A DNA stretch of 64,000 nucleotides from Gemmatimonadota bacterium (GTDB lineage Bacteria; Gemmatimonadota; Gemmatimonadetes; Gemmatimonadales; GWC2-71-9). Under the pieces are notes generated by a model. The model did no database searches. It was not told the origin of the DNA and saw only the letters and a list, made by a program, of their open reading frames with translations. The DNA is taken from the NCBI GenBank assembly GCA_016713785.1, contig JADJOM010000003.1:1197501-1261500 (forward strand), in the 5' to 3' direction. A program made the translations under genes and the position numbers. Shown here piece after piece: positions 9,301-17,969 of this stretch (position 1 is the first letter of the stretch; every line of letters begins with the position of its first letter).

Positions 9301-9993
9301 ATGCGACGCCGTGCATTGCTGGCCCTCTCCCTGGCCACCGTGGCCGCCCTGTCCCCGCTCGCGGGACAGGACACCCGTCCGGGCATCGCGGTGCTCCCGT
9401 TCGAGAACGGCGGGTCCTACGGCCAGGACAAGGAGAACTTCGAGGCGCTGCAGAAGGGGATTCCGGGCATGCTCATCAGCGAGCTGTCCCAGAACCCCGC
9501 CGCGCGCGTGGTGGACCGTGACGGCATCGAGTCGATGCTGGCCGAGCAGAACCTGGCGAAGGACGGCCGGGTGGACGCCGCCACCGCGGCACGGATCGGC
9601 AAGCTGGTCGGCGCCCGCTACATGATCATGGGGAGCTTCGTGGACCTCTACGGGCGCTTCCGGATGGACGCCCGGATCGTGAACGTGGAGACCAGCGAGA
9701 TCGTGAAGGTGGTCAAGAGCGACGGCAAGCGCGAGGACCTCTTCAAGCTGATCCAGACCCTGGCCGAGAAGCTCATGGTCGAGACCCGGCTGCCGCCGCT
9801 GCCCGCCGAGCTGGGCGCCGCGGTCCGGCAACGGAACGTACCGACCGCCGCGCTGACCTACTACAGCCGCGCCCTGTTGTACCAGGACCGTGGCGAGAAG
9901 GACAAGGCGGCCGAGTTCTTCAGCAAGGCGATCGAGGCCTTCCCCAACTACGCCGAGGCCCAGGAGGGCCTGAGGAAAGTCCAGGGCAGCTGA
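9301..9993 (+). CDS. CsgG/LpoB-like secreted protein with TPR end
   Basis: 230 residues. A signal peptide (about 1-21, ending 'LAGQD') is followed by a CsgG/FlgO-type domain: 'PGIAVLPFENGG', 'GIPGMLISELSQNPAARVVDRDGIESMLAEQNL', 'GARYMIMGSFVDLYGRFRMDARIVNVETSEI'. The last 50 residues form one tetratricopeptide-like hairpin ('AALTYYSRALLYQDRGEKDKAAEFFSKAIEAFPNY'). Such periplasmic proteins serve as assembly or cofactor subunits of outer-membrane machines; the exact role here is unknown. The ATG at 9301 follows GGAG. It precedes the Mla-like permease by three bases and may belong to that operon. Confidence 0.75.
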   Translation: MRRRALLALSLATVAALSPLAGQDTRPGIAVLPFENGGSYGQDKENFEALQKGIPGMLISELSQNPAARVVDRDGIESMLAEQNLAKDGRVDAATAARIGKLVGARYMIMGSFVDLYGRFRMDARIVNVETSEIVKVVKSDGKREDLFKLIQTLAEKLMVETRLPPLPAELGAAVRQRNVPTAALTYYSRALLYQDRGEKDKAAEFFSKAIEAFPNYAEAQEGLRKVQGS

Positions 9994-9996
9994 GGC

Positions 9997-10785
9997 GTGA
10001 TCGACTTTCTCGCGGCCCTGGGACGCGGGACGGCGCGCTGGCTGGCCCGGGTTGGCCTGCTGGCGCGCTTCGCCTTTGAGGCCGGCGCCTCGCTCGGGAC
10101 GCTGCCAGGCGCGGGGCGGAGAGTCGCCGCCCGGGTGCTGCTCAACCAGCTCCGGTTCACGGCCCTGGAGGCGGTGGGACTGATCGTCCTCCTTTCCGGG
10201 GTGCTCAGCTACCTGACGATTTCAAGCACCCTGGCCCAGCTGGACAAGGTCGGCGCCTCGGAACTGATCGGGAAGCTGATGGTGGTGGTGATCGTCCGCG
10301 AACTGGGCCCGTTGCTCACGGCCATCGCCGTGGTGGGCCGGAGCGGCACCGCCATCACCGCCGAACTGGCGACGAACACGGTGCTGGGCGAGGTCCGCGC
10401 CCTCAAGGGCATGGGGATCGATCCCTACCACTACCTGGTGCTGCCGCGGCTCTTCGGCTGTATCGCCTCGGTGGTGACGCTGATGGTGCTGTTCGACGTG
10501 ATCGCCCTGTTGGGGGGCTACCTCGCGGCGGGGGTCTTCGCCGGGATGAGCGGCTCGCGCTACCTCGGCATCGTGCTGGCCAACCTGACCACGCAGGACG
10601 TCGTCCTCACCGTGCTCAAGGGCGTGCTCTTCGGCCTGGTGATCGGGACCATCCCGGCGTACGAGGGGCTGATGGTACGGCGGGGCCCGACGGAGATCCC
10701 CCAGGCGGTGATCCGGGGGACGGTGCATTCGCTGGCGGTGATCTTCATCCTGGCCGCCGTGATCGTGGGGCTCCTCGGCGGATGA
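9997..10785 (+). CDS. mlaE: MlaE-family ABC permease
   Basis: 262 residues with about five or six membrane segments and the family's hallmark 'VVVIVRELGPLLTAIAVVGRSGTAITAELATNTVLGEVRALKGMGIDP'. MlaE-type permeases move phospholipids or other lipids between the inner membrane and MCE-protein partners. GTG start, four bases after the CsgG-like gene's stop. Its stop overlaps the following ATPase start (ATGA), and MlaD follows that, so the three form one coupled cassette. Confidence 0.93.
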   Translation: MIDFLAALGRGTARWLARVGLLARFAFEAGASLGTLPGAGRRVAARVLLNQLRFTALEAVGLIVLLSGVLSYLTISSTLAQLDKVGASELIGKLMVVVIVRELGPLLTAIAVVGRSGTAITAELATNTVLGEVRALKGMGIDPYHYLVLPRLFGCIASVVTLMVLFDVIALLGGYLAAGVFAGMSGSRYLGIVLANLTTQDVVLTVLKGVLFGLVIGTIPAYEGLMVRRGPTEIPQAVIRGTVHSLAVIFILAAVIVGLLGG

Positions 10786-11495
10786 CCTCCCCCCTGGCGT
10801 TCGTCGAGGTGTCGGTAGGGCGGGCCGCCCGATCCACCCTCTCGAGCATCCCCCTTGCCACCGCGGGTCCGGACACCGTGCTGACCCTGGAGCTGGCGGC
10901 ACGGCAGACGGTCGCCGTGCTCGGCGACGAGACCAGCGGCGTGGACACGCTGGGCGGGCTGGCGCTCGGGCTCGAGATGCCGGCGCTGGGTCAGGTGCGG
11001 ACCCTGGGCACCGAGATCGGCCGCCTGGAGCGCAGCGTCCAACTCGCCTTCCGCCGGAGGGTCGGGTACCTTCCCGCCGGCGACGGGTTGATGCAGAATC
11101 TCACGCTTCGGGACAACATCCGGCTGCCCCTGCGCTTCGGGAGCGACTTCCGGGGCCGGGAGATCGAGGGACGGGTGGACGTGATCGTGGCGCAGCTTCG
11201 CCTGAGCCGCGTGGCGGACCTGCGCCCTGCCCAGGCCAACGCCGAGGACCGCCGGCGCGCCGCACTGGCGCGGGCCCTGGCCTTCGACCCGGAGCTGGTG
11301 GTGCTGGAGGAGCCGTTCGATGGACTCACCGATCGCGCGGCCGCCGAGCTGCTGGAGGCCGCCCGTGGGGGCGAAACCGCAGAGGGAGCCCGACGCACCG
11401 TGTTCCTCACCGGACCTGACCTGCCGAGCCTGATCCGCCCCCGGGTGGACCGGACCTACCGCATGACCCGTGGCCTCGTGGAGGAAGTCCGGTGA
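10782..11495 (+). CDS. MlaF-position ABC ATPase with degenerate motifs
   Basis: 237 residues in the position of the MlaF ATPase and alignable to an ABC nucleotide-binding domain, but with almost every ATP-handling motif changed. The Walker A region (48-56) reads GDETSGVDT, so the P-loop lysine is Val and the next Ser is Asp. The Q-loop glutamine is lost ('YLPAGDG', 95-101). The LSGGQ signature reads ANAED (152-156). The H-loop histidine is missing ('LTGPDLPSL'). Only Walker B with its glutamates ('LVVLEEP', 172-178) is intact. The frame is uninterrupted and overlaps both neighbours by four bases, so this is not a pseudogene by sequencing error. It may be a structural or regulatory subunit. 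Confidence 0.8.
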   Translation: MTSPLAFVEVSVGRAARSTLSSIPLATAGPDTVLTLELAARQTVAVLGDETSGVDTLGGLALGLEMPALGQVRTLGTEIGRLERSVQLAFRRRVGYLPAGDGLMQNLTLRDNIRLPLRFGSDFRGREIEGRVDVIVAQLRLSRVADLRPAQANAEDRRRAALARALAFDPELVVLEEPFDGLTDRAAAELLEAARGGETAEGARRTVFLTGPDLPSLIRPRVDRTYRMTRGLVEEVR

Positions 11496-12424
11496 GCATG
11501 CGGACCCGTACCGCCGACGCGCTGGTGGGCGTCCTGGTCCTCGGCGCCATCCTGGTAGTGGTCCTCGCGGTGGTGGTTACCCGCGGCTGGACCGAGCGAC
11601 GGGTGACCATTTTCATGCTGAGCCCGTCGGTGCAGGACCTGAAGGAAGACACCCCGGTCTACCTCCAGGGCCTGGCGATCGGCGAGGTGGCGGCGATCTC
11701 GCCCCTGGTGGACAGCGGCGCGATGGGCCCGCCCGAGTTCCTGGTGGCGCTCCGGCTGCGGGAGCGCTACGCCAACGGGGTGCCGATCGTGCTGCCGCTC
11801 GGCACCTCGGCCGAGATCGCGTCCAGCGGCCTGATCGGCGCGGCCTCGGTGGCCCTCCTGGTGCCGCCCAACCAGCGCGCGGCGGCGCTGGCCCCCGGCG
11901 ACACCATCCGCGCCGGCCTCAGGCAGAGCGCCACCGATGCCCTCAAGGAAGTGGCCGACAGCCTCAAGACCCAGGTCTCCGACATCCTCCGGGACACCCG
12001 GAAGCTGCTCGCCACGCTGGACCGGACCGCGCAGTCGGCCGAGACCCAGCTCAATGCCACCGCCCCCGAGCTGCGCGGCACCCTGACCCGGATGCAGGCG
12101 GCGCTGGACGAACTGCGGCCGGCCATCGCGAGCGCGAACGCGCTGATCGCGAGTTCCGACGCGCGGGTCGGCACCCTGCAGGATTCGCTGCTGGCCACCC
12201 TCTCCGATGCCCGGCAGCTGCTCAACGACGCCGACACCCTGACCACGACCATGACGGGGCTGACCCGGGAGCTGACCCCCGACCTCAAGCGGACGATCAC
12301 CAACATGTACGTGGTGAGCGCCAAGCTCGAGCACTTCATCGACGCCGTGACCCGCCGGCCTCACCGGCTGGTCACCGGGGTGAACGCCCTGCCCCGCGAT
12401 TCGATCGTGGAGGCGGCGCCGTGA
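11492..12424 (+). CDS. mlaD: MlaD/MCE-family lipid-binding protein
   Basis: 310 residues. One N-terminal membrane anchor (about 10-30) leads to an MCE domain (about 37-115; 'DTPVYLQGLAIGEVAAI', 'SSGLIGAASVALLVP') and a long helical, coiled-coil-like C-terminal region (about 145-270). MCE proteins form periplasmic hexamers that shuttle lipids. The GTG start overlaps the ATPase stop, and its own stop overlaps the HD-GYP gene start (GTGA). The substrate and the outer-membrane partner are not encoded nearby; no MlaA or MlaC gene is seen. Confidence 0.9.
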   Translation: MSMRTRTADALVGVLVLGAILVVVLAVVVTRGWTERRVTIFMLSPSVQDLKEDTPVYLQGLAIGEVAAISPLVDSGAMGPPEFLVALRLRERYANGVPIVLPLGTSAEIASSGLIGAASVALLVPPNQRAAALAPGDTIRAGLRQSATDALKEVADSLKTQVSDILRDTRKLLATLDRTAQSAETQLNATAPELRGTLTRMQAALDELRPAIASANALIASSDARVGTLQDSLLATLSDARQLLNDADTLTTTMTGLTRELTPDLKRTITNMYVVSAKLEHFIDAVTRRPHRLVTGVNALPRDSIVEAAP

Positions 12425-14394
12425 GCTTCCTGCTCTACCACCCGCCGACCTGGTCGCCCCGGATGCTGGCCCACACGCTGCAGACCGAGCAGGTGGAGCT
12501 GCGCGAGGTGGAGACGCCAGGCGACGCGCGGGGGGAGGACCGTCCCACCGCCTATCTGCTGGACATGGCCGCGCGGGCCCACGTGACGCCGCAGGTCCTG
12601 ACCGCGCTCCGCGACCAGGGCGTGGCCGTCCTGGCGCTGGGAGAGGCAGGCGAGGACGATGTCCCGGCAGACCTCCCCGCGGAGCTGCTGAGCGGCTTCC
12701 TGCGGGCGCCGGTGGGCCCGCGCCAGCTGCTGGTGGCCCTGCGCAGCGCCTTCCGGGTGTCGGCCTCGCACCGCGACCACGCCCGGGCCCGGGCCGAGAG
12801 CACCGCCCGGCTCAACGAGCTGTCGGAGCTGGCCAACATCGGGGTGCTGCTCACCACCGAGAAGGACACCAACACCCTGCTCGACCTGATCCTGACCCAG
12901 GCGCGCCGGGTGAGCCAGTCGGACGCCGGCAGCCTGTACATCGTCGAGACGGACGAGCACGGGACCCGCCGCCTGCGCTTCAAGCTGAGCCAGAACGACA
13001 GCCGGCCGGACATCCCGTTCGTCGAGTTCACCATCCCGATCGACCACGCCTCGCTGGCCGGGTACGCCGCCACCGAGGGCGAGCCCCTGGCGATCGAGGA
13101 CGTGTACATGCTGCCCCCGGACGTCGAGTACTCGTTCAACCGGTCGTTCGACGAGCGGTACGGGTACCGCACGCGGAGCATGCTGGTCATCCCGATGCAG
13201 AACCACCACGGCGACGTCATCGGGGTCCTGCAGCTGCTCAACCGCAAGCGCGACTTCGCCGCCCGGCTGACCACGCCGGAGGAGGCCACGCGCCAGCTGA
13301 TCGCGTACAGCCCCCATACGGTGAAGATCGTCAAGGCGCTGGCCGGCCAGGCGGCGGTCTCGATCGAGAACAGCCAGCTGTACGAGTCGATCGAGCGGCT
13401 GTTCGAGGGATTCGTGAAGGCGGCGGTGCTGGCCATCGAGCAGCGCGACCCGACCACGTCGGGCCACTCCGAGCGGGTCGCCACCCGCACGGTGGCGCTG
13501 GCCCGCGCCGTGGACCACCTGCGCGACGGACCGTTCTCCCAGGTGAGCTTCACCCGGGAGCAGCTGCGCGAGCTGCGCTACGCGGGCCTGCTGCACGACT
13601 TCGGCAAGGTCGGCGTCCGGGAGCAGGTGCTGGTCAAGGCCAAGAAGCTCTACGACGGGGAGCTCGCCCTCATCCGGCAGCGGCACGCCTTCGTGCGGCG
13701 CAGTGCCGAGTGGACCTTCGAGAAGGAGCGGGCGGACTACCTGGCCCGTCACGGCCGGGAGGGGTACGACGCCTTCCTGGCCGGACTCGAGGCCCGGCAG
13801 CGGGAGGCGCTCGCCACCGCCGACCGGTTCCTGCAGGTGGTGCTCACCTCCAACGAGCCGACGGTGCTGGCGGAGGGGGATTTCGCGGCGCTGGGGGAGT
13901 TCGCGGCCATGGCGTACGTGGACATCGAGGGCCAGCCGCAGCCGTTCCTCCTGGCCACGGAGCAGAAGCACCTCTCCATCCGGAAGGGCAGCCTCGACGA
14001 GCGCGAGCGGCTCGAGATCGAGAGCCACGTGAGCCACACCTTCGACTTCCTGCGGAAGATCCCCTGGACCAAGGCGCTCTCGCGGGTGCCGGAGATCGCG
14101 CGCGGGCACCACGAGAAGCTCGACGGCACCGGCTACCCGCGGAAGGTGCGGGGCGAGGCCATCCCGCTGCAGACCCGGATGATGACCATCGCCGACATCT
14201 TCGACGCCCTGACCGCCCAGGACCGGCCCTACAAGCGCGCCCTGCCGGTGACCCGCGCGCTCGATATCCTGGCCGACGAGGTGACGCGCGGCCAGCTGGA
14301 CGCCGAGCTGTTCCGGATCTTCGTGGAATCAAAGGCCTGGGACGAAACCAGCGAGGCGGGGCGAAGGGACAGCCTGGCCATCCCCCGCCCCTGA
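12421..14394 (+). CDS. Pseudo-receiver/GAF/HD-GYP phosphodiesterase
   Basis: 657 residues. Residues 1-110 resemble a response-regulator receiver with only one possible acceptor (LLDMA, Asp48) and no acidic pair or conserved lysine. A GAF domain spans about 140-320. The HD-GYP domain starts near 325: HD at 392-393 (LLHDFGKVGV) and HHEKLDGTGYP at 563-573, the signature of cyclic-di-GMP phosphodiesterases. The two motifs are about 170 residues apart, much more than usual, because a helical insert of roughly 100 residues lies between them. The GTG start overlaps the mlaD stop; a longer upstream frame is a shadow inside mlaD. Confidence 0.88.
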   Translation: MSFLLYHPPTWSPRMLAHTLQTEQVELREVETPGDARGEDRPTAYLLDMAARAHVTPQVLTALRDQGVAVLALGEAGEDDVPADLPAELLSGFLRAPVGPRQLLVALRSAFRVSASHRDHARARAESTARLNELSELANIGVLLTTEKDTNTLLDLILTQARRVSQSDAGSLYIVETDEHGTRRLRFKLSQNDSRPDIPFVEFTIPIDHASLAGYAATEGEPLAIEDVYMLPPDVEYSFNRSFDERYGYRTRSMLVIPMQNHHGDVIGVLQLLNRKRDFAARLTTPEEATRQLIAYSPHTVKIVKALAGQAAVSIENSQLYESIERLFEGFVKAAVLAIEQRDPTTSGHSERVATRTVALARAVDHLRDGPFSQVSFTREQLRELRYAGLLHDFGKVGVREQVLVKAKKLYDGELALIRQRHAFVRRSAEWTFEKERADYLARHGREGYDAFLAGLEARQREALATADRFLQVVLTSNEPTVLAEGDFAALGEFAAMAYVDIEGQPQPFLLATEQKHLSIRKGSLDERERLEIESHVSHTFDFLRKIPWTKALSRVPEIARGHHEKLDGTGYPRKVRGEAIPLQTRMMTIADIFDALTAQDRPYKRALPVTRALDILADEVTRGQLDAELFRIFVESKAWDETSEAGRRDSLAIPRP

Positions 14395-15678
14395 TCAGGC
14401 TGCCCGCGGGCCGGGCCGGGTGGCGGCCAGCACCCCGGCCACCAGCCCGAGGTTGAGCGGGACCAGCAGGGCCAGCACCTGCCCATTCACCTGGGGCCAC
14501 ACCGGCAGGAGCTTGAGCAGCACCCCCACCAGCGACAGTCCCGCGACCAGCCAGGCCAGCAGGCGCACCGCGCGCACCACGCCGGGCCGCGAGGGCCGTG
14601 CCCAGGGGAGCAGCACCCCCAGGGCCAGGGTCAGGTCATTCAGCTGAAAGACGTTCTGGTTGCGCGCCGCCATGACATGGTCCGTGAAGGCCCACAGACC
14701 GGCGAGGAGCATCCCGCCCAGGCCGAGCAGGAGCGCCACCGTGGTGGCGGGAAACACGAACGCCGTCCGCCCCGCCCCGCTCCGCCCATGGCGCACGCCG
14801 GTCCAGGCGAGCAGTCCCCCCAGCGCCACCCCAAGGGCCAGGAAGCCGGGCCACCAGGCCGGTGGCGCGTCCCGCACCGGGTAGGCCGCGCTCTCGTACA
14901 GCACCCGCTCCGACTTGACCAGCGGCACGAATCCCCCGGCGCTGTCCGGGAGCCGGATCTCGCGCAGGTACTCGTGCAGCTTGAGCGGCAGGAACATTTC
15001 CTCCCAGCGGGTGCGGGGCTGGTCGGCGCCCGCGCCGAGGGCCAGCATCAGGCCGGCGTAGAGCAGCGGGTTGTGGGTATTGAGGCGCTGGGTATGGAAC
15101 CGGAAGCTCCGCCCCGGCATCCGGGACTGGCGCTCGATGGCGCCGCCCAGCACCCGGTCGAGCGCGTCGCGGACCCGCGTGGAGCAGTTGTCGAGGTAGT
15201 AGTCGTAGCGGTAGAACTTGTGCTCGTCCTGGGCATTCCACTCGAGGAAGTCGCGCAGGGCCAGGCGCTGGGCGGGGGTGAGGTTCAGTTCCTGTTGCCA
15301 CACCGAGCGCCGCCGGTCGATGTACCGCGGCACGTCGTCCGCCGTGGGGTACCCCGCCATCCAGTAGAGCATCCGGCCCTGGACGAACTTGAGCAGGAAG
15401 TTCTCCTGCCGGAAGCTGAACATCCCGTAGTTGTAGGCGAGGCTGGTCCCGCGGCTGCGGTCCTCCACCACGATGGCGTTGTGGCCGAATCGCTCCCAGA
15501 CCTCGGCCCCGACGCCCATGGTGAGCACGGAGATGGTGAGCTCCGCGCCGGGTTCGGGACGGTTCGGGGATTGGGCGGTTCGCCCCTGCGCTGCGAGGGG
15601 TCCGGGCACGGCTGATCCGAGCAGTGCGCAGAGCGCAACCGACCGTCCGAACCGCTGCAGTGCCGAGTCGCCGATCAC
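14395..15678 (-). CDS. DUF4105 (Lnb-like) membrane protein
   Basis: 427 residues: signal peptide (cleavage near 30), a DUF4105 domain (about 45-270), then four or five membrane segments. The domain keeps 'WERFGHNAIV' (His66) and 'YLDNCSTRVRDALD' (Cys165), the His and Cys shared by this papain-like family, for which lipoprotein N-acyltransferase activity (Lnb) has been proposed in other bacteria. The 'LAYNYGMFSF' and 'GYPTADDVPRYIDRR' stretches are also family-typical. The GTG start overlaps the stop of the Gfo/Idh gene. It ends tail-to-tail with the HD-GYP gene with no spacer. Confidence 0.8.
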   Translation of the reverse strand: MIGDSALQRFGRSVALCALLGSAVPGPLAAQGRTAQSPNRPEPGAELTISVLTMGVGAEVWERFGHNAIVVEDRSRGTSLAYNYGMFSFRQENFLLKFVQGRMLYWMAGYPTADDVPRYIDRRRSVWQQELNLTPAQRLALRDFLEWNAQDEHKFYRYDYYLDNCSTRVRDALDRVLGGAIERQSRMPGRSFRFHTQRLNTHNPLLYAGLMLALGAGADQPRTRWEEMFLPLKLHEYLREIRLPDSAGGFVPLVKSERVLYESAAYPVRDAPPAWWPGFLALGVALGGLLAWTGVRHGRSGAGRTAFVFPATTVALLLGLGGMLLAGLWAFTDHVMAARNQNVFQLNDLTLALGVLLPWARPSRPGVVRAVRLLAWLVAGLSLVGVLLKLLPVWPQVNGQVLALLVPLNLGLVAGVLAATRPGPRAA

Positions 15679-16685
15679 AACTCCACGTCCTTCCCCTTGG
15701 CTGCGGACTCATAGATGGCGTCGATCACCCGGTGCAGCACCAGCTGCTCCTGGTTGTCGAACGGCTTGGCCTCCCCGCGCAGCGCCGCCAGGAAGTGAGC
15801 CCATTCCGCCCGATAGGACGCGGTGAACGCGTTCTCGCGACCGATGGCCCCGGTGGGTGCCACGTCGGTGGGCACGCCGTGCAGTTCCTTCCAGACATGG
15901 AACGGGTTGATGCCGGCGGTGCCCTTGCTGCCGCGCAACCCGAGGCCGAAGCGCTCGCCCTCTCCGACGTGGTGCCAGGTCACGTCCAGGAACATCGAGA
16001 AGCCCCCTTCGCACACCACGAACGCGCTGCCCGACTGCTCCACGCCCCGGTTTCCGTCCCCGCCGGTGAGGCTGGCGCTCACCCGCACCGGCGTGGGGCT
16101 CCCGGCCAGCCAGAAGCCGAGGTCGAGGATGGCGTGGCCCAGGTCGAGCATGGCGCCGCCCCCGGCCTCCTCCCGCCGCTGACGCCAGCCGAGCTGGGCC
16201 CGGGAAGGCCGGAAGACGTGCCAGCTGCCGCGGATGCTCTCGAGCTTGCCCAGCTCCCCGCTCTGCACATAGCTGCGGACGATCTGGACATCGCTCCGGT
16301 ATCGGTGGTTCATGCCGACGTGGAGGATGCGGTTCTTCTTCTCCGCGAGGCGGAGGATCTTCTGCACTCCGGCCGCGCTCAGCGCCAGCGGACGCTCCAC
16401 CAGCACGTGCACCCCGCGCGAGAGCGCGGCCTGGACGTGGGGCTCATGCAGGTGATTGGGCGTGCAGATGGCCACCGCGTCGAGCTGCTCGAATTCGAGG
16501 ATCTCCTCGATGTCACTGAAGGCGTCCCGGACCTGGAAGCGGTCGGCGAGGGCCTTGGCCTTGGGGAGGTCGGTATCGCAGATCCCCACGATCTGCACCC
16601 CCTTGAGCTTGCGGAGCACGGGGAGGTGGGCCACCTGGGTGATGGCGCCGGCGCCGATGATGGCCAGCTTCAGGGTGTCGGACAT
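15675..16685 (-). CDS. Gfo/Idh/MocA family oxidoreductase
   Basis: 336 residues. The N-terminal Rossmann motif 'LAIIGAGAITQVAHLPVL' (7-24), 'AICTPNHLHEPHVQAAL' and 'HVLVERPLAL' (usually EKPL; here Arg replaces Lys of the motif), then 'GMNHRYRSDVQ' and 'GGGAMLDLGHAILDLGFWL' define the family. Members are NAD(P)-dependent sugar or cyclitol dehydrogenases; the substrate is not readable. The loss of the usual EKP lysine could affect catalysis. ATG start with GAGGAG about seven bases upstream. It overlaps the DUF4105 gene. Confidence 0.88.
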   Translation of the reverse strand: MSDTLKLAIIGAGAITQVAHLPVLRKLKGVQIVGICDTDLPKAKALADRFQVRDAFSDIEEILEFEQLDAVAICTPNHLHEPHVQAALSRGVHVLVERPLALSAAGVQKILRLAEKKNRILHVGMNHRYRSDVQIVRSYVQSGELGKLESIRGSWHVFRPSRAQLGWRQRREEAGGGAMLDLGHAILDLGFWLAGSPTPVRVSASLTGGDGNRGVEQSGSAFVVCEGGFSMFLDVTWHHVGEGERFGLGLRGSKGTAGINPFHVWKELHGVPTDVAPTGAIGRENAFTASYRAEWAHFLAALRGEAKPFDNQEQLVLHRVIDAIYESAAKGKDVEL

Positions 16686-16706
16686 GCACGCTCCTCGAGA
16701 GTGCCC

Positions 16707-17969
16707 TCAGTACGCCCGGCTCAATTCCGTGCCCGGAAAGTAGGCACGGAGGATCGTCACCGCATCCTGTCCCGCGCGCGCCCGCCCCACCGCCCCCCAC
16801 TGGCAGAACCCCACCCCATGCCCGGCCCCGCCCCCTTCGGCCACCAGCTTCGCCAGGCGGGCGCCGGCGCGCGTCTCGATCAGCTGGAACACCGCGCTGC
16901 GGAGCGAGGCCTCGCCGACCGGGCGCAGGACACGGCGCACCGCCGGTCCCTCGACCGTCACCGTGCCCCGGCGGATCGCCAGGCTGAGCCGGGCCACGCG
17001 ATCGCTGCCGGTCCGACGGGTGACGCTGACCCCCTGGACCGGTGCCACGTCCGCGGCGTGGACGCCGGCCGCCGCGGGCGGGAGCGACCGTTGCAGCACG
17101 TCATCCAGTTGCGCGCCGGTCCACTCCTCGCGCCAGCGATAGCGGGGGGAGATCCGGCAGTAGGACTGGCCCTCGGGATCCGTGTCCACGACCGACTGGA
17201 GGTAGGGCCGGTCGGCCGCGGCAAAGACCTCGGTGCCCGTGGCCGTCCGGCCTCCGCAGGTGGAGAAGAAGAAGGCATCGATCGGGAGGCCCTGCCAGCT
17301 GACGATCTGGCCGGCGGTGGCCTGGACGGCCCACCGGGCCAGCGGATACTCGGCGCCCACCCCTCCGTAGACCTGGTCCGCCACGGTGGCGTACAGGTCG
17401 AACCCCTCGGTGGCGCGCTTGCCCAGGTTCCGGATGGCGAAGGTCCGCGACACGATGGCCTGGGCCTCGAGGGCCGCCGCCTCGGCGGAGTCGCGCCGGC
17501 CCATCTCGGCGCCAAGCACCCCGGTGAGATAGTCCTCCATCCCGACGCGGTTGATGACGGTGAGGCCGGCGCGGTCCCGGGAGAGCTGCACGGTTCCCCG
17601 GTACCCCTTCCCGTTCACCAGCACGATCCCCCCGTCCTGGCGCGGCACCACCGTCACGGCTGGCTGCCCGCTGATGGCCCAGCCGGTGGGGCCGGCCACC
17701 GTGAAGCCATCCGCCGATGCGCGGGCCTGCCAGGTGCTCCCTGGCTCGGCGGCGGCGAGGGCGGCCCCCTCGCCGTCCAGAAAGCTCAGTCCACTGTCCC
17801 CGGCGAACGTCACCCGGGCTGCCCCCGTGGCCAGGCCGACGCGGATCTCCGGGGCCCGACCCTCCGGAGCGGGGCCGGCCTCAGGAGCCTCCTGGGGGGC
17901 GCAGGTCACGAGCCCCCCGGCCAGGAGGGCCAGTACGCCAAGCCGGCGGGCGACGACCGGGACGGTCAA
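16707..17969 (-). CDS. SpoIID/LytB-domain protein, probable lipoprotein
   Basis: 420 residues. The N-terminal signal sequence ends 'LAGGLVTCAP', a near-lipobox with Thr before the Cys. The SpoIID domain includes 'INRVGMEDYLTGVLGAEMG', 'EAAALEAQAIVSRTFAIRN', 'FFFSTCGGRTATGTEVF' and the C-terminal 'GHGVGFCQWGAVGRARAG'. SpoIID proteins are lytic transglycosylases acting on glycan strands; outside spore formers they act in cell-wall remodelling. The start is a TTG at 17969 that overlaps the yajQ stop (TTGA), so it is probably coupled. Confidence 0.88.
   Translation of the reverse strand: MTVPVVARRLGVLALLAGGLVTCAPQEAPEAGPAPEGRAPEIRVGLATGAARVTFAGDSGLSFLDGEGAALAAAEPGSTWQARASADGFTVAGPTGWAISGQPAVTVVPRQDGGIVLVNGKGYRGTVQLSRDRAGLTVINRVGMEDYLTGVLGAEMGRRDSAEAAALEAQAIVSRTFAIRNLGKRATEGFDLYATVADQVYGGVGAEYPLARWAVQATAGQIVSWQGLPIDAFFFSTCGGRTATGTEVFAAADRPYLQSVVDTDPEGQSYCRISPRYRWREEWTGAQLDDVLQRSLPPAAAGVHAADVAPVQGVSVTRRTGSDRVARLSLAIRRGTVTVEGPAVRRVLRPVGEASLRSAVFQLIETRAGARLAKLVAEGGGAGHGVGFCQWGAVGRARAGQDAVTILRAYFPGTELSRAY

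Noticed and set aside
10782..11495. Reading the degenerate ABC ATPase as a frameshifted pseudogene
   Set aside because: The frame is complete, overlaps both neighbours correctly, keeps Walker B and the fold, and neither other frame restores a P-loop.
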